The notes: a model not told the origin generated them from the letters alone. A DNA stretch of 64,000 nucleotides from Pseudomonadota bacterium (GCA_016711215.1 JADJTL010000006.1:62001-126000); one strand, 5' to 3'; counted from the stretch's first letter, positions 51,840 through 60,486 are shown. A program made the numbers and translations.

Positions 51840-52970
51840 TCACCCGCCAGGGGAGGCCCTCAAGCCTTGGGCTGCTGAGAAGTACTCGAGCTCGTCGAGG
51901 TGGAACTCCCCGTAGACGAAATCGCCCGCGGGGGTCTTCCAGACCGCGTCGCCTCGCGCGGGGATCCGGACGCCGGCGAAGTCGCGGTGGTCGCGCAGCG
52001 GGGTGGACCACGGGAGCCTGCTGAAGCTCTTGCCGTCCGCGGAGTAGAACCGATCCTCGGAGACGAAGTTAATCAAATCGCCTTGCTCGTCAAAGGTCAG
52101 GACCGCCGCGACCGCCTGGTCGCCGCGGTCGAAGCGGCCCCGGACCGAGTGCGCATCGATCGTGGTCCAGCGCGCGGGGACCTCGACCAGCGCTGCCGGC
52201 GCCAGCATGCATAGCTCGTTGAAGATCGTGACCGTCTCGCTCTGGTTCATTGCGGGGCCACGACCGTCGACGACGTCGACGAGCGAGAACACGCGCACGC
52301 GGAAGCGGGCCTCGGCGCCGACGAACTCGTGGTAGGCGTCGACGGGAACGCCGAAGAGGGAGGCCCGCATGACAAAGAGGCGCGCGGAGGGGGCGATGAA
52401 GTTGCGCTGCTCGGAGGTGAAGGCCATCCAGCGACCGTCGAGGCCCTGACGGAAGCGTCCATGGAAGCGCGCACGGAAGCCCAAGACGCGGGGCTTGCCC
52501 AGCACGCGCGCGCGTCGCAGATAGGTCTGGAGCAGGGGCGGCAGCGCCTCGAGCTCGGCCTCGCTCACGAGGGCCGCGGAGGTGGGAAGCTGCGCGAGGT
52601 GGCGGGCGCTCGCGAGCGCGTAGAGTGAGCCGAAGCTGCGCGGCGCGGCCTCGAGGATCGCGAAGGCTAGCGGGACGGCCACGATGACGTTGGCGAGGGT
52701 CCCGAACTTGGCGTCCGACCAGGCGAGGACGATCAGGCCCTGCGAGAGCAGCAGCGTCGGCAGCGCGAGCATCCACCAGCGTGAGGGCGTTGCCTGGAGC
52801 ATCACGGCAGAGGTCAAGAACCCAAGGGCCGCGAGGAGCCAGCAGACGCCGCCGGTGGGGCCGATCGGCAGCTTGAGCGCCGCGAGCTCCGCGATGCCGA
52901 AGCCCTTGGCGGCGCCCAGTAGGTGGGTCGCGCCGTGAACGACCAGCAGGAGCGCCAGGACGCTGCGCAT
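51840..52970 (-). CDS. DUF6544 family membrane protein
   Basis: 376 residues. Three to four helices lie in the first 110 residues (SVLALLLVVHGATHLLGAAK, GVCWLLAALGFLTSAVMLQ, LANVIVAVPLAFAILEAA). The soluble part has LPPLLQTYLRRARVLGKPR, MNQSETVTIFNELCMLAPAA and a beta-rich end with HLDELEYFSAAQG. These match DUF6544, of unknown function. Monocistronic as far as visible. Confidence 0.8.
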   Translation of the reverse strand: MRSVLALLLVVHGATHLLGAAKGFGIAELAALKLPIGPTGGVCWLLAALGFLTSAVMLQATPSRWWMLALPTLLLSQGLIVLAWSDAKFGTLANVIVAVPLAFAILEAAPRSFGSLYALASARHLAQLPTSAALVSEAELEALPPLLQTYLRRARVLGKPRVLGFRARFHGRFRQGLDGRWMAFTSEQRNFIAPSARLFVMRASLFGVPVDAYHEFVGAEARFRVRVFSLVDVVDGRGPAMNQSETVTIFNELCMLAPAALVEVPARWTTIDAHSVRGRFDRGDQAVAAVLTFDEQGDLINFVSEDRFYSADGKSFSRLPWSTPLRDHRDFAGVRIPARGDAVWKTPAGDFVYGEFHLDELEYFSAAQGLRASPGG

Positions 52971-53032
52971 GGTGCGCTAGCGCGCCCTAGCCGGGGTCGT
53001 CAGGGCCTCCGGGTGGCCACTCCGCAGCCGAC

Positions 53033-54223
53033 TCATCGACGACAGCTCGCGCCACGGCAGCTCCAGGGCTGGCCAGAGCCGGCGACCGACGGCGCGCCGT
53101 GCGCCGATCCCTCAGCGGCCGCGCTTCGTGGCGTGTGGGTAGAGCGAGCGGCGCCGGCCAGGCTACCGCTCAACGCCCAGCGAAGCGCGTCCGCCGACGG
53201 GCGCACTGGCGCTACCGAGCGGGTCGGCGGCGGCAGGCGCGTGGCCGTCATCGATTGTCCCTGCAACCGGGGCTCTCCGTCGCGCGCGTCGAGGCCCAGC
53301 CGCCAGGTCGCGCTTACCCGGCGCTCGGGGCGCGATCCGTCCGCCGCGCTGACGCGAGCGGAGAGCCTCAGATACGCCGGTTCGGTCAAGGCGACGGGCC
53401 CGCTGAGGCGCCCAGAGCGCCCTTCGTCTGCGTTCGAGCGCTGCGCCGGCGCGGTCGAGAGTCCCGCCCAGACGACGAGCGGGCCGTGCGCGATGCCGCC
53501 CCAGACGAAGAGCCGCGCTTCTTCGAGCTCACCGCGCCAATAGGGCACCAAGAGCAGGCGCAGCTCCCGGTCGGAGATCTGGGCGAGGCGCCACGGTTCT
53601 CTCTGCAGCGCGTGCAGGGCGGCTGGCGGTAGCATCCAAAGCACATCGGTGTTGTCGTGGGGGCTGCGCAACACGAGCGCGTCGTCGACCGCGCGCGGAG
53701 GGTGGGGGCGCGGGAGCCGGCCGTTGGCGGCCGGTGTGTGCCAATCGAGCGTGAGGCCGGCGGGTAGCGGCGGTTTGCCAGCCGCGCCCGATCCCACCCG
53801 CTGAGCCACCGCGCTCCGATAGCCCTCGGGCTGGGTGAAGCGCGCAGCGATCACGCCCGCGGGGAGGGCGGGTGCCGGCGTGTATTGGTCCTGCCGCTCC
53901 AGCACCCCGAGCGCAGCCCGATGGAGCTCTAGCAGGTTCGCGCGCGCCTTCACCTCGGCGGCAAGTGCGCTGGGGAACGCCACGCCGAGCCGGAGCAGCA
54001 AGGCAGGAAAGGCATTCGTGACCGCCTCGAACTGCGCGAGGGTCAAGGCACCTGAGCGATGCCCCACCACCGTGGCAAGCTCGGAGCAGCGCGTAGCCAG
54101 CGCGTCGCGCCAGGTGTCGCTCGCGCTCTCATAGGCGGTGGCGGGCCGGGCGGCGGTCAGCAGCGCGAGGAGCGCCAGCTGCCGCGTCCATCGCTGAGGC
54201 GCTGAGCGCTGGCGGCGGGACAT
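53033..54223 (-). CDS. Exported protein of unknown function
   Basis: 396 residues from the ATG at 54223. A basic N-terminus and a hydrophobic segment (RQLALLALLTAARPATAYES) form a signal peptide. Recognisable stretches are helical (FPALLLRLGVAFPSALAAEV) and later beta-rich (TDVLWMLPPAALHALQREPW, GELEEARLFVWGGIAHG). No known domain. The last 60 residues are Arg/Ser/Ala-rich. The same frame is open upstream to 54967, but that part overlaps a better frame and is not used. Confidence 0.65.
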   Translation of the reverse strand: MSRRQRSAPQRWTRQLALLALLTAARPATAYESASDTWRDALATRCSELATVVGHRSGALTLAQFEAVTNAFPALLLRLGVAFPSALAAEVKARANLLELHRAALGVLERQDQYTPAPALPAGVIAARFTQPEGYRSAVAQRVGSGAAGKPPLPAGLTLDWHTPAANGRLPRPHPPRAVDDALVLRSPHDNTDVLWMLPPAALHALQREPWRLAQISDRELRLLLVPYWRGELEEARLFVWGGIAHGPLVVWAGLSTAPAQRSNADEGRSGRLSGPVALTEPAYLRLSARVSAADGSRPERRVSATWRLGLDARDGEPRLQGQSMTATRLPPPTRSVAPVRPSADALRWALSGSLAGAARSTHTPRSAAAEGSAHGAPSVAGSGQPWSCRGASCRR

Positions 54224-54326
54224 CACTGCTAGGTTGCCTCCGCGCTGGTCAGCAGCGCGCACCCGACGTGCGTGACGTCGGCCAGGTTCGTCCTGCAGGG
54301 CGCGGTCGCCAGCGGCGCCTGGTCGT

Positions 54327-54858
54327 TCATGGCGTAAGCGGATCGAGGTTCGGAATGCTGTGACCCGGCACGAGGGGATCCTCGATGAACCCATGACCGG
54401 AGGCCAGGTGGCACGCGTTGCGTGCTGTAGCCGCCCTCGCGAACGCAGCGGCCGGCTGGGTGCGGTCGTGCGTCGCCAGCGTGTGTCGGAGGTCCCCAGG
54501 GTTCGTCTGGACGAAGGCCTGCGCCAGCGCCGGAAGAAGCGCCGGGTGCCGCTCCTTGGGCGGCGCGGCATGCGGCAGCGTGTCCTCGAATGGATCCTCC
54601 AACTCGCCGAGCTGGTAGGTTGGCGAGGTCTTGGCGCCCCGCGGCGGTGGCGTGCCCCAGCAATTCGAAGCGGCGCCCTACCTTGGCCATCGCCGTGCCG
54701 TAGCCGAGGACGCGTGGGGAAGCTGCCGTCCCGGCGCGCTGCTCGGGAGCAGGTCGCGAGCGCGCGAGCATCAAGACCAAGGCGAGGGCCGAGCCACGGC
54801 CGAGGAAGCTGCCGAGGAAGCTGCCGAGGAAGCTGCCGAGGAAGCGGCCGCGTGTCAT
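54327..54858 (-). pseudogene. c-type cytochrome-like gene with frameshift and damaged haem motif
   Basis: The ATG at 54858 (ATGA overlap with the DoxX stop) starts a signal-like region built on a repeat (RFLGSFLGSFLGSFLGRGSA), then MAKVGRRFELLGHATAAGRQ. Near 54616 the frame shifts; the continuation is YQLGELEDPFEDTLPHAA, then TARNACHLASGHGFIEDPLV and PGHSIPNLDP. In related proteins this site is CNACH, a haem-binding CxxCH. Here the first Cys codon is CGC (Arg). So the gene has both a one-base frame break and a lost haem ligand. Confidence 0.65.
54801..54848. repeat. 12-bp tandem repeat in the cytochrome-like gene, four copies
   Basis: CGAGGAAGCTGC repeated four times, the last with one change (54801-54848). 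In the gene it encodes FLGS units in the signal region. Confidence 0.9.
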
Positions 54859-55367
54859 CGCGCCTCCGCCTGCGTGGCCTGGCTGGGAGGCGCCAGCGCT
54901 CGCTCCTTCGCCAGCAAAGCGTCGAGCGACCAAGGTCCGGCGCCGACGATGCCGAGGAAGGCCGCACTGCCTAGCATTGCGAGGTCGGTGCGGGACTCGT
55001 GAAGGAACGCCCAGAATCCGGCCTTCGGCGCGAAGGTGTGCGCGAAGATCCAGTAGCCGTGTCCGAGCAGGATCGGCAGCTTGGTCGAGGCCAGCGCGAC
55101 GAGCATGTCGATGATCAGCGGGATCGCGGCGAGGCGGGTCGCCAGGCCGAGGATGATCAGCGTGCCGCAGACGATCTCCACCACGCCGACGAAGGGGCCC
55201 ATGAACTCAGGCGCCGGGATCCCGATGCGCGCGAAGCGCCCTGCGCCTTGCGCCGCGGCGTGCAAGAACTTCTGGAGGCCCTCCGAGGCGAAAATCAGCC
55301 CGACCACCAAGCGGATGAGGATGGCTGCTGGTGTTGGATTGGATCGCAGCAAGCCCGAGTTATACAC
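54855..55367 (-). CDS. DoxX family membrane protein
   Basis: About 170 residues with four helices: AILIRLVVGLIFASEGLQKF, FVGVVEIVCGTLIILGLATR, IPLIIDMLVALASTKLPILL, and LAMLGSAAFLGIVGAGPWSL. This is the DoxX/DoxD pattern, with a cytoplasmic SLDALLA end. The start is unclear: no ATG is near; GTG 55367 (just after GGGAGG) is used, and GTG 55391 or TTG 55352 are possible. Its stop overlaps the next gene's ATG. Confidence 0.82.
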   Translation of the reverse strand: MYNSGLLRSNPTPAAILIRLVVGLIFASEGLQKFLHAAAQGAGRFARIGIPAPEFMGPFVGVVEIVCGTLIILGLATRLAAIPLIIDMLVALASTKLPILLGHGYWIFAHTFAPKAGFWAFLHESRTDLAMLGSAAFLGIVGAGPWSLDALLAKERALAPPSQATQAEAR

Positions 55368-55460
55368 GCCTCCCGCCTGCCGGACCACGCCCCTAGCGTG
55401 GTCCTTGGGTCCGGGAATTCGCCGGCCTCGGAGCTCGCCTCTGGGTGTCGGAAACAGGGG

Positions 55461-55494
55461 CCTGGAGCGCGACCTGGAGCGCGACCTGGACCGA
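55461..55494. repeat. 12-bp tandem repeat, nearly three copies
   Basis: CCTGGAGCGCGA twice, then a partial third copy, in the gap between the DoxX gene and the next upstream gene. Confidence 0.85.
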
Positions 55495-55504
55495 GTGCGG
55501 GGCC

Positions 55505-56107
55505 CTAGCTCTTGACCATCGCATGGGCATGGAGCTCGTTTCCTTGGCCGAGGAGGGCTCGGAGGGCGCGCTTGCGCTTGACGCGCACCACGATGATCGT
55601 GCCCAGCCCGAGCAGCGAGATGAGGCCGGCGACGATGATCGGCGCGACCAGCGAGCTCATCAACCCGGAGCCGGCGGAAATGACGATGCGCTGGCCCTTG
55701 TCTCCATCGTAGGCGCAGTCCATGCGGTAGGCACCCTTCGTGGCGACCTCGAACTGGAAGATCGATGCGCCGGCGTACCCGCCCAGACTGTAGGAGGAGG
55801 CCGCCGTCGGGGACTTCAGTTTGACAGCGCTGCCATCGTCCCGCGTTAGCCCACAGCTCAGCCCCGACAATGAGGCGCCCGTGGCGTAAAGCGCGCCACC
55901 GATGGCGCTGCGAGACTCGTAGAACGCGGTGTACTTGCCGGGCGCGAAGTCGAACTGATGTTGCCCGGGGAAGACCGCTCGTTGGAGGCCGGAGACCTTC
56001 TCCTGCATCCCTCGCGAGAGGGTGACGGCGGGCGTGAAACAAGCTCCCAACCAAAGGATCACGCCAGCGACGTACCACCAGCGACTCGGACCAACGTTGG
56101 TGCTCAT
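55505..56107 (-). CDS. Two-helix membrane protein of unknown function
   Basis: 200 residues. The N-terminal helix (WWYVAGVILWLGACFTPAV) and a C-terminal helix (LVAPIIVAGLISLLGLGTII) enclose a beta-rich extracytoplasmic domain with two Cys (LSGLSCGLTRDD and AYRMDCAYDGD) that could form a disulfide. A basic tail VRVKRKRALRALL ends inside the cell. No family that I recognise. Confidence 0.7.
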   Translation of the reverse strand: MSTNVGPSRWWYVAGVILWLGACFTPAVTLSRGMQEKVSGLQRAVFPGQHQFDFAPGKYTAFYESRSAIGGALYATGASLSGLSCGLTRDDGSAVKLKSPTAASSYSLGGYAGASIFQFEVATKGAYRMDCAYDGDKGQRIVISAGSGLMSSLVAPIIVAGLISLLGLGTIIVVRVKRKRALRALLGQGNELHAHAMVKS

Positions 56108-56553
56108 GGTGTCTTTTCTCTCCTCGTCTGTGCGGATGGTCTATGCGGACCGGCTTCGGATTCGATCCGGGCGTCGAGCGTGCGCGGGTCGGTCCGGATA
56201 CGGCCCTGGGGGGCGATTGCCCGATTGCGCGGTCCTTATCGGGCCGAGCGCCGCGCAGGTTGCGCGGCGTTTCACCCGACGACGCGGTCGCCCCGGCCAC
56301 CAGGCACGCTGGTGGGGCTCGGCACGCGGAGCGTCCTGCCGCGATGCGGGTGTCTGCCGCGAGGCGGGTGCCAGGAAGAAGCGACGCAAGCGCTCGGGCG
56401 CGCGCGCAACACAGACGGCGAGACCTTGGTCGTGTAAGGTCGGCGCTGCCGTGGCGAGGGCCGCAGTCGGTTGCCCTTTGCGCTCCGTTCCAACAGAAGA
56501 GCTGGCGCGCGGGTGGCGCGCGTCCGCTCACCGCCAGGTGTCAGGGAGGCCCG
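56108..56553. other. Intergenic region, 446 bp
   Basis: Between divergent genes. No coding frame with family resemblance, no tRNA and no long repeat seen. It should hold promoters for both neighbours; GGGAGG at 56543 is the ribosome-binding site of the plus-strand gene. Confidence 0.5.
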
Positions 56554-57003
56554 ATGAGACGCTATGCCGCGCGAACGACGATCCGTGCCACGCCAGAGCG
56601 GGTGTGGAGCATCCTCACCGACCTCGAACGCTGGCCGACCTGGAATACGACGATTACCAGCGTCGAGGGCAAGCTCGCGCTGGGTGAGAAGGTCACGGTG
56701 CGGGTGAAGCTTGCGCCAGGGCAGGCCTTCCCGGTCAAGGTGACGGCGCTCGATCCTCCGCAGACGATGGTATGGCGCGGGGGGATGCCGCTCGGCTGCC
56801 TCTTCAAGGGCGAGCGCACCTATCGGATCGCGCCCAAGGCCGGCGACGAGGCCGGCGACGAGGCCGGCGACAGGGTCGAGTTCTCGATGGAGGAGGTCTT
56901 CGACGGCCTCTTGTCGGGGTTGATTACCAGGGCGATCCCAGACCTGCAGCCCACCTTCGACGAGTTCGCCGCCTGCCTGAAGGCGGAGGCCGAGAGCAAG
57001 TGA
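56554..57003 (+). CDS. SRPBCC-family (START-like) protein
   Basis: 149 residues. The N-terminus AARTTIRATPERVWSILTDL, then WPTWNTTITSVEG, is the SRPBCC start; VTALDPPQTMVWRG and a final amphipathic helix complete the helix-grip fold. Such proteins bind hydrophobic ligands. The ATG has GGGAGG five bases upstream. A repeated GDEA (12-bp DNA repeat at 56839-56874) interrupts a loop. Confidence 0.83.
   Translation: MRRYAARTTIRATPERVWSILTDLERWPTWNTTITSVEGKLALGEKVTVRVKLAPGQAFPVKVTALDPPQTMVWRGGMPLGCLFKGERTYRIAPKAGDEAGDEAGDRVEFSMEEVFDGLLSGLITRAIPDLQPTFDEFAACLKAEAESK
56839..56874 (+). repeat. 12-bp tandem repeat in the SRPBCC gene
   Basis: GCCGGCGACGAG twice, then GCCGGCGACAGG; in frame, giving the AGDE loop. 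Confidence 0.88.
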
Positions 57004-57084
57004 CGCGCCGATCGTGAGGGTGCCGCGCCGCCAGCCTGCGCCAGGCGTTGGCGGCTCGAGCCGCGGAGGCGATCCTCAAGGGTG

Positions 57085-57540
57085 ACGATGATGCCCGAAC
57101 GCTTGCTCCTGCCGACGGGCGCGACGGGCTTCGTCGGTGGCGCGGTGCGACCCGCGCTGGCCCGCGAGGGGTGGCGCCCTGCCTGTCTCACGCGGGGGTT
57201 TGCGCGCGCGCCCAAGCACGCGAGCCGACGCTCGACTGAACGCTCGACTGAACGCTCGACTGAACGCTCGACTGAACGCTCGACTGAACGCTCGACTGAA
57301 CGCTCGACTGAACGCTCGACTGGGTGCAGGGCGACGTGGGCGATCCCGTCTCGCGCGCTCGCGCGCTCGACGGTTGCCAGGCCGCGCGCTATCGGGTCCA
57401 CGGAATCGGCGAGGGCCGCAACGACCACCGGCATGATTGAGGGCGGCCGCGACCTTCTCCCAGGCGCCCGGAGCAGCCGGCCTCGAGCGCAGCGTTTGCC
57501 TGGACGGGGTCGCCCTCGCTGGTGGCGGTCGCGCTCTGTT
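57085..57540 (+). pseudogene. Decayed NAD(P)-binding epimerase-like gene, split by a tandem repeat
   Basis: One frame starts PERLLLPTGATGFVGGAVRP, ALAREGWRPACLTR, a Rossmann start of the NAD(P)H-binding/epimerase group. The gene is then interrupted by seven STER units from a 12-bp repeat. After the repeat, other frames continue the family pattern: WVQGDVGDPVSRARALDGCQ, VHGIGEGRNDHRHD and a stop, then FSQAPGAAGLERSVCLDGVA. Together these are scattered pieces of one oxidoreductase. Confidence 0.65.
57229..57322 (+). repeat. 12-bp tandem repeat, seven perfect copies plus one partial
   Basis: CGCTCGACTGAA repeated; the longest array in the window. It lies where the epimerase-like reading breaks. 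Confidence 0.95.
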
Positions 57541-57652
57541 GCGGGCTCGCTTGGGGCGCTCTGCGCGCCAAGCGAGCCTCGTACCCGCCCTGGTGGCTCA
57601 TCTGCTGTGGAACGCGATCGTGCTGCTCGGGCTACCGCTGGGGCCGCGATAG
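57530..57652 (+). pseudogene. C-terminal remnant of a CPBP-type membrane protease
   Basis: Two adjoining frames read VALCCGLAWGALRAKRAS and then SLVPALVAHLLWNAIVLLGL ending in a stop at 57650. The final part matches the last motif of CPBP (CAAX/Abi-type) membrane proteases, in which His and Asn of HLLWN are conserved. Only about 40 codons remain, fused to the epimerase remnant. Confidence 0.5.
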
Positions 57653-57800
57653 CACGCGAGGGCGCGGGTGCGGATCAGGGCTCGCGGGCCGCCCGTCGCA
57701 CGTGGCCTGGAGCGCCCGTCGAAGCGTCCCGCGGTTTGGTCGATTTCGAGCTTGAAAACGACCAAGACGACCAATAGGCTGTGCGCTGGAGGAGGATTCC

Positions 57801-58718
57801 ATGAAGGCCCTCATCACTGGCGGCACCGGGCTGGTTGGAAGCGCGCTGCTGGGCACCCTGACGGACGCTGTGGTCCTGAGCCGCGATCCAGCCAAGGCCA
57901 GCCAGAGGCTCACCAGCGGACGAGTCCTTCGTTGGGATCCCGCGGCTGAGCCCGCCCCGCTTGAGGCGCTGCAAGGCATCGAGGCGGTGTTCAACCTGGC
58001 GGGCGAGCCCGTCGCCAACGATCGCTGGACGGCGGAAAAGAAACGCCGCATCCGGGAGAGCCGAATCGTCGGAACCCGCAACCTGGTGGCGGGCCTGAGG
58101 CATCTCGACCGCAAGCCCGAGGTGCTCGTCTCGGCGTCGGCGGTTGGTTACTACGGCGACCGCGGCGACGAGAGGCTCGACGAGTCCGCGCCGGCGGGCG
58201 AGGGGTTCCTCGCTGAGGTCTGCGCCGAGTGGGAGCGCGAGGCGCGGGCAGCTGAGGCGCTCGGCGTTCGCGTGGTTTGCGTGCGTATCGGCATCGTCCT
58301 CGCCGCGGGCGGCGGCGCGCTCGCCCGCATGCTCGGGCCCTTCAAGCTGGGTCTGGGCGGCCGACTCGGCAGCGGCAAGCAGTGGATGCCTTGGATCCAT
58401 ATCGACGACCTCATCGGCGTGCTGCTGCACGCGAGCCGAAGGCAGGATCTGCGTGGGGTCCTCAACGCGGTGTCGCCACAGCCGGTGACCAACGCTGATT
58501 TTACGAGGGCGCTCGGGCGCGCCCTCCACCGGCCCGCCTTCCTGTCGGTGCCGAAGGCGGCGCTGCGCATCGCGTTGGGGGAGCTGAGCGAGATCCTGAT
58601 GGCGTCCCAGCGCGCGCTGCCACACGTCGCTGAACGCAGCGGCTATCTGTTCCAACACCCGGCGCTCGAGGGCGCGCTCGCTGCCGTCGTGGCGGCTCGC
58701 CGGGGAAAGGCGGCATGA
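57801..58718 (+). CDS. TIGR01777-type NAD(P)-dependent epimerase (YfcH-like)
   Basis: 305 residues. Features are MKALITGGTGLVGSALLGTL with the dinucleotide motif, EAVFNLAGEPVANDRWT, the SASAVGYYGDRGDE segment with catalytic Tyr-like position, MPWIHIDDLIGVLLHA and the late ALPHVAERSGYLFQHP tail typical of the family. Substrate unknown. GGAGGA lies eight bases upstream of the ATG. Confidence 0.92.
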   Translation: MKALITGGTGLVGSALLGTLTDAVVLSRDPAKASQRLTSGRVLRWDPAAEPAPLEALQGIEAVFNLAGEPVANDRWTAEKKRRIRESRIVGTRNLVAGLRHLDRKPEVLVSASAVGYYGDRGDERLDESAPAGEGFLAEVCAEWEREARAAEALGVRVVCVRIGIVLAAGGGALARMLGPFKLGLGGRLGSGKQWMPWIHIDDLIGVLLHASRRQDLRGVLNAVSPQPVTNADFTRALGRALHRPAFLSVPKAALRIALGELSEILMASQRALPHVAERSGYLFQHPALEGALAAVVAARRGKAA

Positions 58719-58721
58719 AGC

Positions 58722-59489
58722 ATGGGACGCGCTTGCACAACGGCACAGGCCGGGGCTCTCGGCCTGATGGTTTGCGCGTGGGCGCTGCTCGCTGCTCGGC
58801 CCGCCGCGGCCGACGGCATCGAAGCGGACTTCGAGGCGGGCGTGGTGTCGGCGAGCAGGAACGACGTGCGCATCCCCGGGGCCGGAGGCACCCAGTTGTC
58901 GCTGGTGGGCGACTTGTCCGCGCCGCCAACCCCCGTCTTCCGGTTGCGCGTTGGCTATCGCTTCGGCGATCGACACCTGGTCTCCGCGCTTTACGCCCCG
59001 CTGCGAATCGACGCCACCGGCGTGCTGAGCCGCGACGCGACCGTTGCCGGACAAACCTACGCCGCGGGTAGCTCCCTCTTGGGCGTCTATCGCTTCGATT
59101 CCTACCGGCTCACCTATCGCTATAGCTTCGTCCGCAACGAGACGGTGGAGGTGGCAGGCGGACTGACGGCCAAGCTTCGCGATGCCGAGATCAGCATCTA
59201 TGGAGCCGAGACGGCGAGTAAGAAGAACACGGGCTTCGTTCCGCTGCTGAACTTCCACGTCGGCTGGCGCCCCGGAGGAGGCTCGCTGGGACTGGTCCTC
59301 GACGCCGACGCGCTCGCTGCGCCGCAGGGACGAGCCGAGGACATCTTGCTCGCGGCAACCTGGGCGGCGAGCGATCGGATGGTGCTCCGCATCGGCTATC
59401 GGATGGTCGAGGGCGGCGCCGACAACGACGAGGTCTACAACTTCGCCTGGCTCCACTACGCAGTTGCTGGCGTCGACTTGCGCTTCTGA
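58722..59489 (+). CDS. Outer-membrane beta-barrel protein
   Basis: 255 residues with a signal peptide (GLMVCAWALLAARPAAADG). The mature part is a series of amphipathic strands (FRLRVGYRFGDRHLVSALYA, YRLTYRYSFVRNETVEVAGG, GLVLDADALAAPQGRAED, MVLRIGYRMVEGGADNDEVY), ending in VAGVDLRF with a C-terminal Phe, as barrels do. Starts 4 bp after the epimerase stop and 13 bp before the next gene, so it sits in a three-gene operon. Confidence 0.82.
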   Translation: MGRACTTAQAGALGLMVCAWALLAARPAAADGIEADFEAGVVSASRNDVRIPGAGGTQLSLVGDLSAPPTPVFRLRVGYRFGDRHLVSALYAPLRIDATGVLSRDATVAGQTYAAGSSLLGVYRFDSYRLTYRYSFVRNETVEVAGGLTAKLRDAEISIYGAETASKKNTGFVPLLNFHVGWRPGGGSLGLVLDADALAAPQGRAEDILLAATWAASDRMVLRIGYRMVEGGADNDEVYNFAWLHYAVAGVDLRF

Positions 59490-59501
59490 AGGGAGACGTC
59501 C

Positions 59502-60071
59502 ATGCAGACAGCGATCGCTGCGTTCGACATCGAGGTCTTCTACGACGGTGCGTGCCCGGTCTGCCTGCGGGAGATGCGGATGCTGCAGGGTCGCGACCGT
59601 GAACAGCGCATCCGCTTCGTCGACATCGCCTCGGAGGGCTTCGATTCGGCCTCGGTGGGCCTGACCTTGGCGACGCTGATGGACCGGATCCATGGCCGCT
59701 TGCCCGATGGCACGATGGTCGAGGGCGTCGAGGTGTTCCGGCGGCTCTATGCTGCGGTCGGCTTCGGGCGGCTGGTGGCGTTGACGCGGCTGCCCGGCAT
59801 CAGGCAGCTCCTCGACCTCGCCTATCAGGCGTTCGCCAGGAATCGGCTTCGGCTCACCGGCCGTTGCGCCGACCGCGCCTGCGAGCTGAAAAAAAAGCCG
59901 GTGGCTCGCCAAGCGGCTCAAGCTCATTCCGCAGCTCTCTCTGCCGCTGACCATCATCGGACTCATCGATTTGGTCATCGACACGCTCCGGCAGGCGCGG
60001 AATATGCTGCCTCACCTGCAACAGCAGCTGCAGCAGATGCTCGGCACCATCGATCGCGCCACAAACCTTGA
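59502..60071 (+). CDS. DCC-family (DUF393) thiol-disulfide-like protein, interrupted at an A8 run
   Basis: The domain occupies about 130 residues: [18 protein letters not shown] with the DGxCxxC pair, [13 protein letters not shown], then [12 protein letters not shown]. At 59889-59896 is a run of eight A. After it, this frame turns into low-complexity sequence ([20 protein letters not shown]) to a stop at 60069. With one A fewer, the reading would join the next frame and give a longer protein. The ATG follows GAAGGGAG. Confidence 0.8.
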   Translation: MQTAIAAFDIEVFYDGACPVCLREMRMLQGRDREQRIRFVDIASEGFDSASVGLTLATLMDRIHGRLPDGTMVEGVEVFRRLYAAVGFGRLVALTRLPGIRQLLDLAYQAFARNRLRLTGRCADRACELKKKPVARQAAQAHSAALSAADHHRTHRFGHRHAPAGAEYAASPATAAAADARHHRSRHKP

Positions 60072-60324
60072 GGACGCCGGGCTGATGGCCATCGCCCAGT
60101 GCGCCCAGGCGAATGTCGCCCAGGAGGCCGCCAACGTCGGCAAGGCCCTGGCGAGCCTCGGCAAGCTCATCGGCCTCAGCAACATCTTCCTCGGCATCCT
60201 CGGGCTGCCCGAGATCCCGGACCTGTCCGACCTTGCCGGCCGTCACCTGGACGACGTCATCCCGCCCCTCGACGCCAACGTCGAGCAGCTCGAGAACGCC
60301 CGCGCGGTGGTGCCCGTGCCATGA
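59971..60324 (+). CDS. Helical protein, probably the displaced C-terminal part of the DCC protein
   Basis: The open frame really begins at the A8 run: [20 protein letters not shown], then [40 protein letters not shown] and [20 protein letters not shown]. The nominal start is TTG at 59971 with no good ribosome-binding site, which also suggests that it belongs to the gene before it. One hydrophobic segment and a long amphipathic helix are seen; function unknown. Confidence 0.5.
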   Translation: MVIDTLRQARNMLPHLQQQLQQMLGTIDRATNLEDAGLMAIAQCAQANVAQEAANVGKALASLGKLIGLSNIFLGILGLPEIPDLSDLAGRHLDDVIPPLDANVEQLENARAVVPVP

Positions 60325-60337
60325 CCAGGAGCGAGCC

Positions 60338-60480
60338 ATGTCCCACGAGCTGACCAAACTCCTCGTCCCGTTTCGCCGTGCGAGCTCGAGCGCCTGCTCG
60401 AGCTCGTGACCGGGGTTGCGCTGGAGCGCGACGCGGACCGGGTGGCCTTCGCGGCCGGCCAGGCCCAGGTTGCAAAAAGG
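60338..60480 (+). pseudogene. Broken small ORF
   Basis: ATG at 60338, 11 bases after AGGAG, reads MSHELTKLLVPFRRASS and stops at 60408. Another frame goes on with CELERLLELVTGVALERDAD and RVAFAAGQAQVAK. One indel would join them. Resemblance ends where the AbiE promoter region begins. Confidence 0.4.
60381..60406. repeat. Perfect 11-bp hairpin
   Basis: CGAGCTCGAGC and its complement enclose the loop GCCT. Very stable; no run of T follows, so it is not a classical terminator. Confidence 0.85.
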
Positions 60481-60486
60481 GCTGTT

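Noticed and set aside
59886..59900. Programmed -1 frameshifting at A AAA AAG in the DCC gene
   Set aside because: The heptamer is a classic slippery site, but the -1 frame stops after about 18 low-complexity codons; only the +1 frame (one A fewer) gives a sensible extension.
57675..59984. A very long minus-strand open frame opposite the epimerase and barrel genes
   Set aside because: It is a shadow caused by G+C-rich codons; the plus-strand genes have clear family motifs and ribosome-binding sites.
60381..60406. Rho-independent terminator
   Set aside because: The stem is strong, but no T-run follows on either strand.
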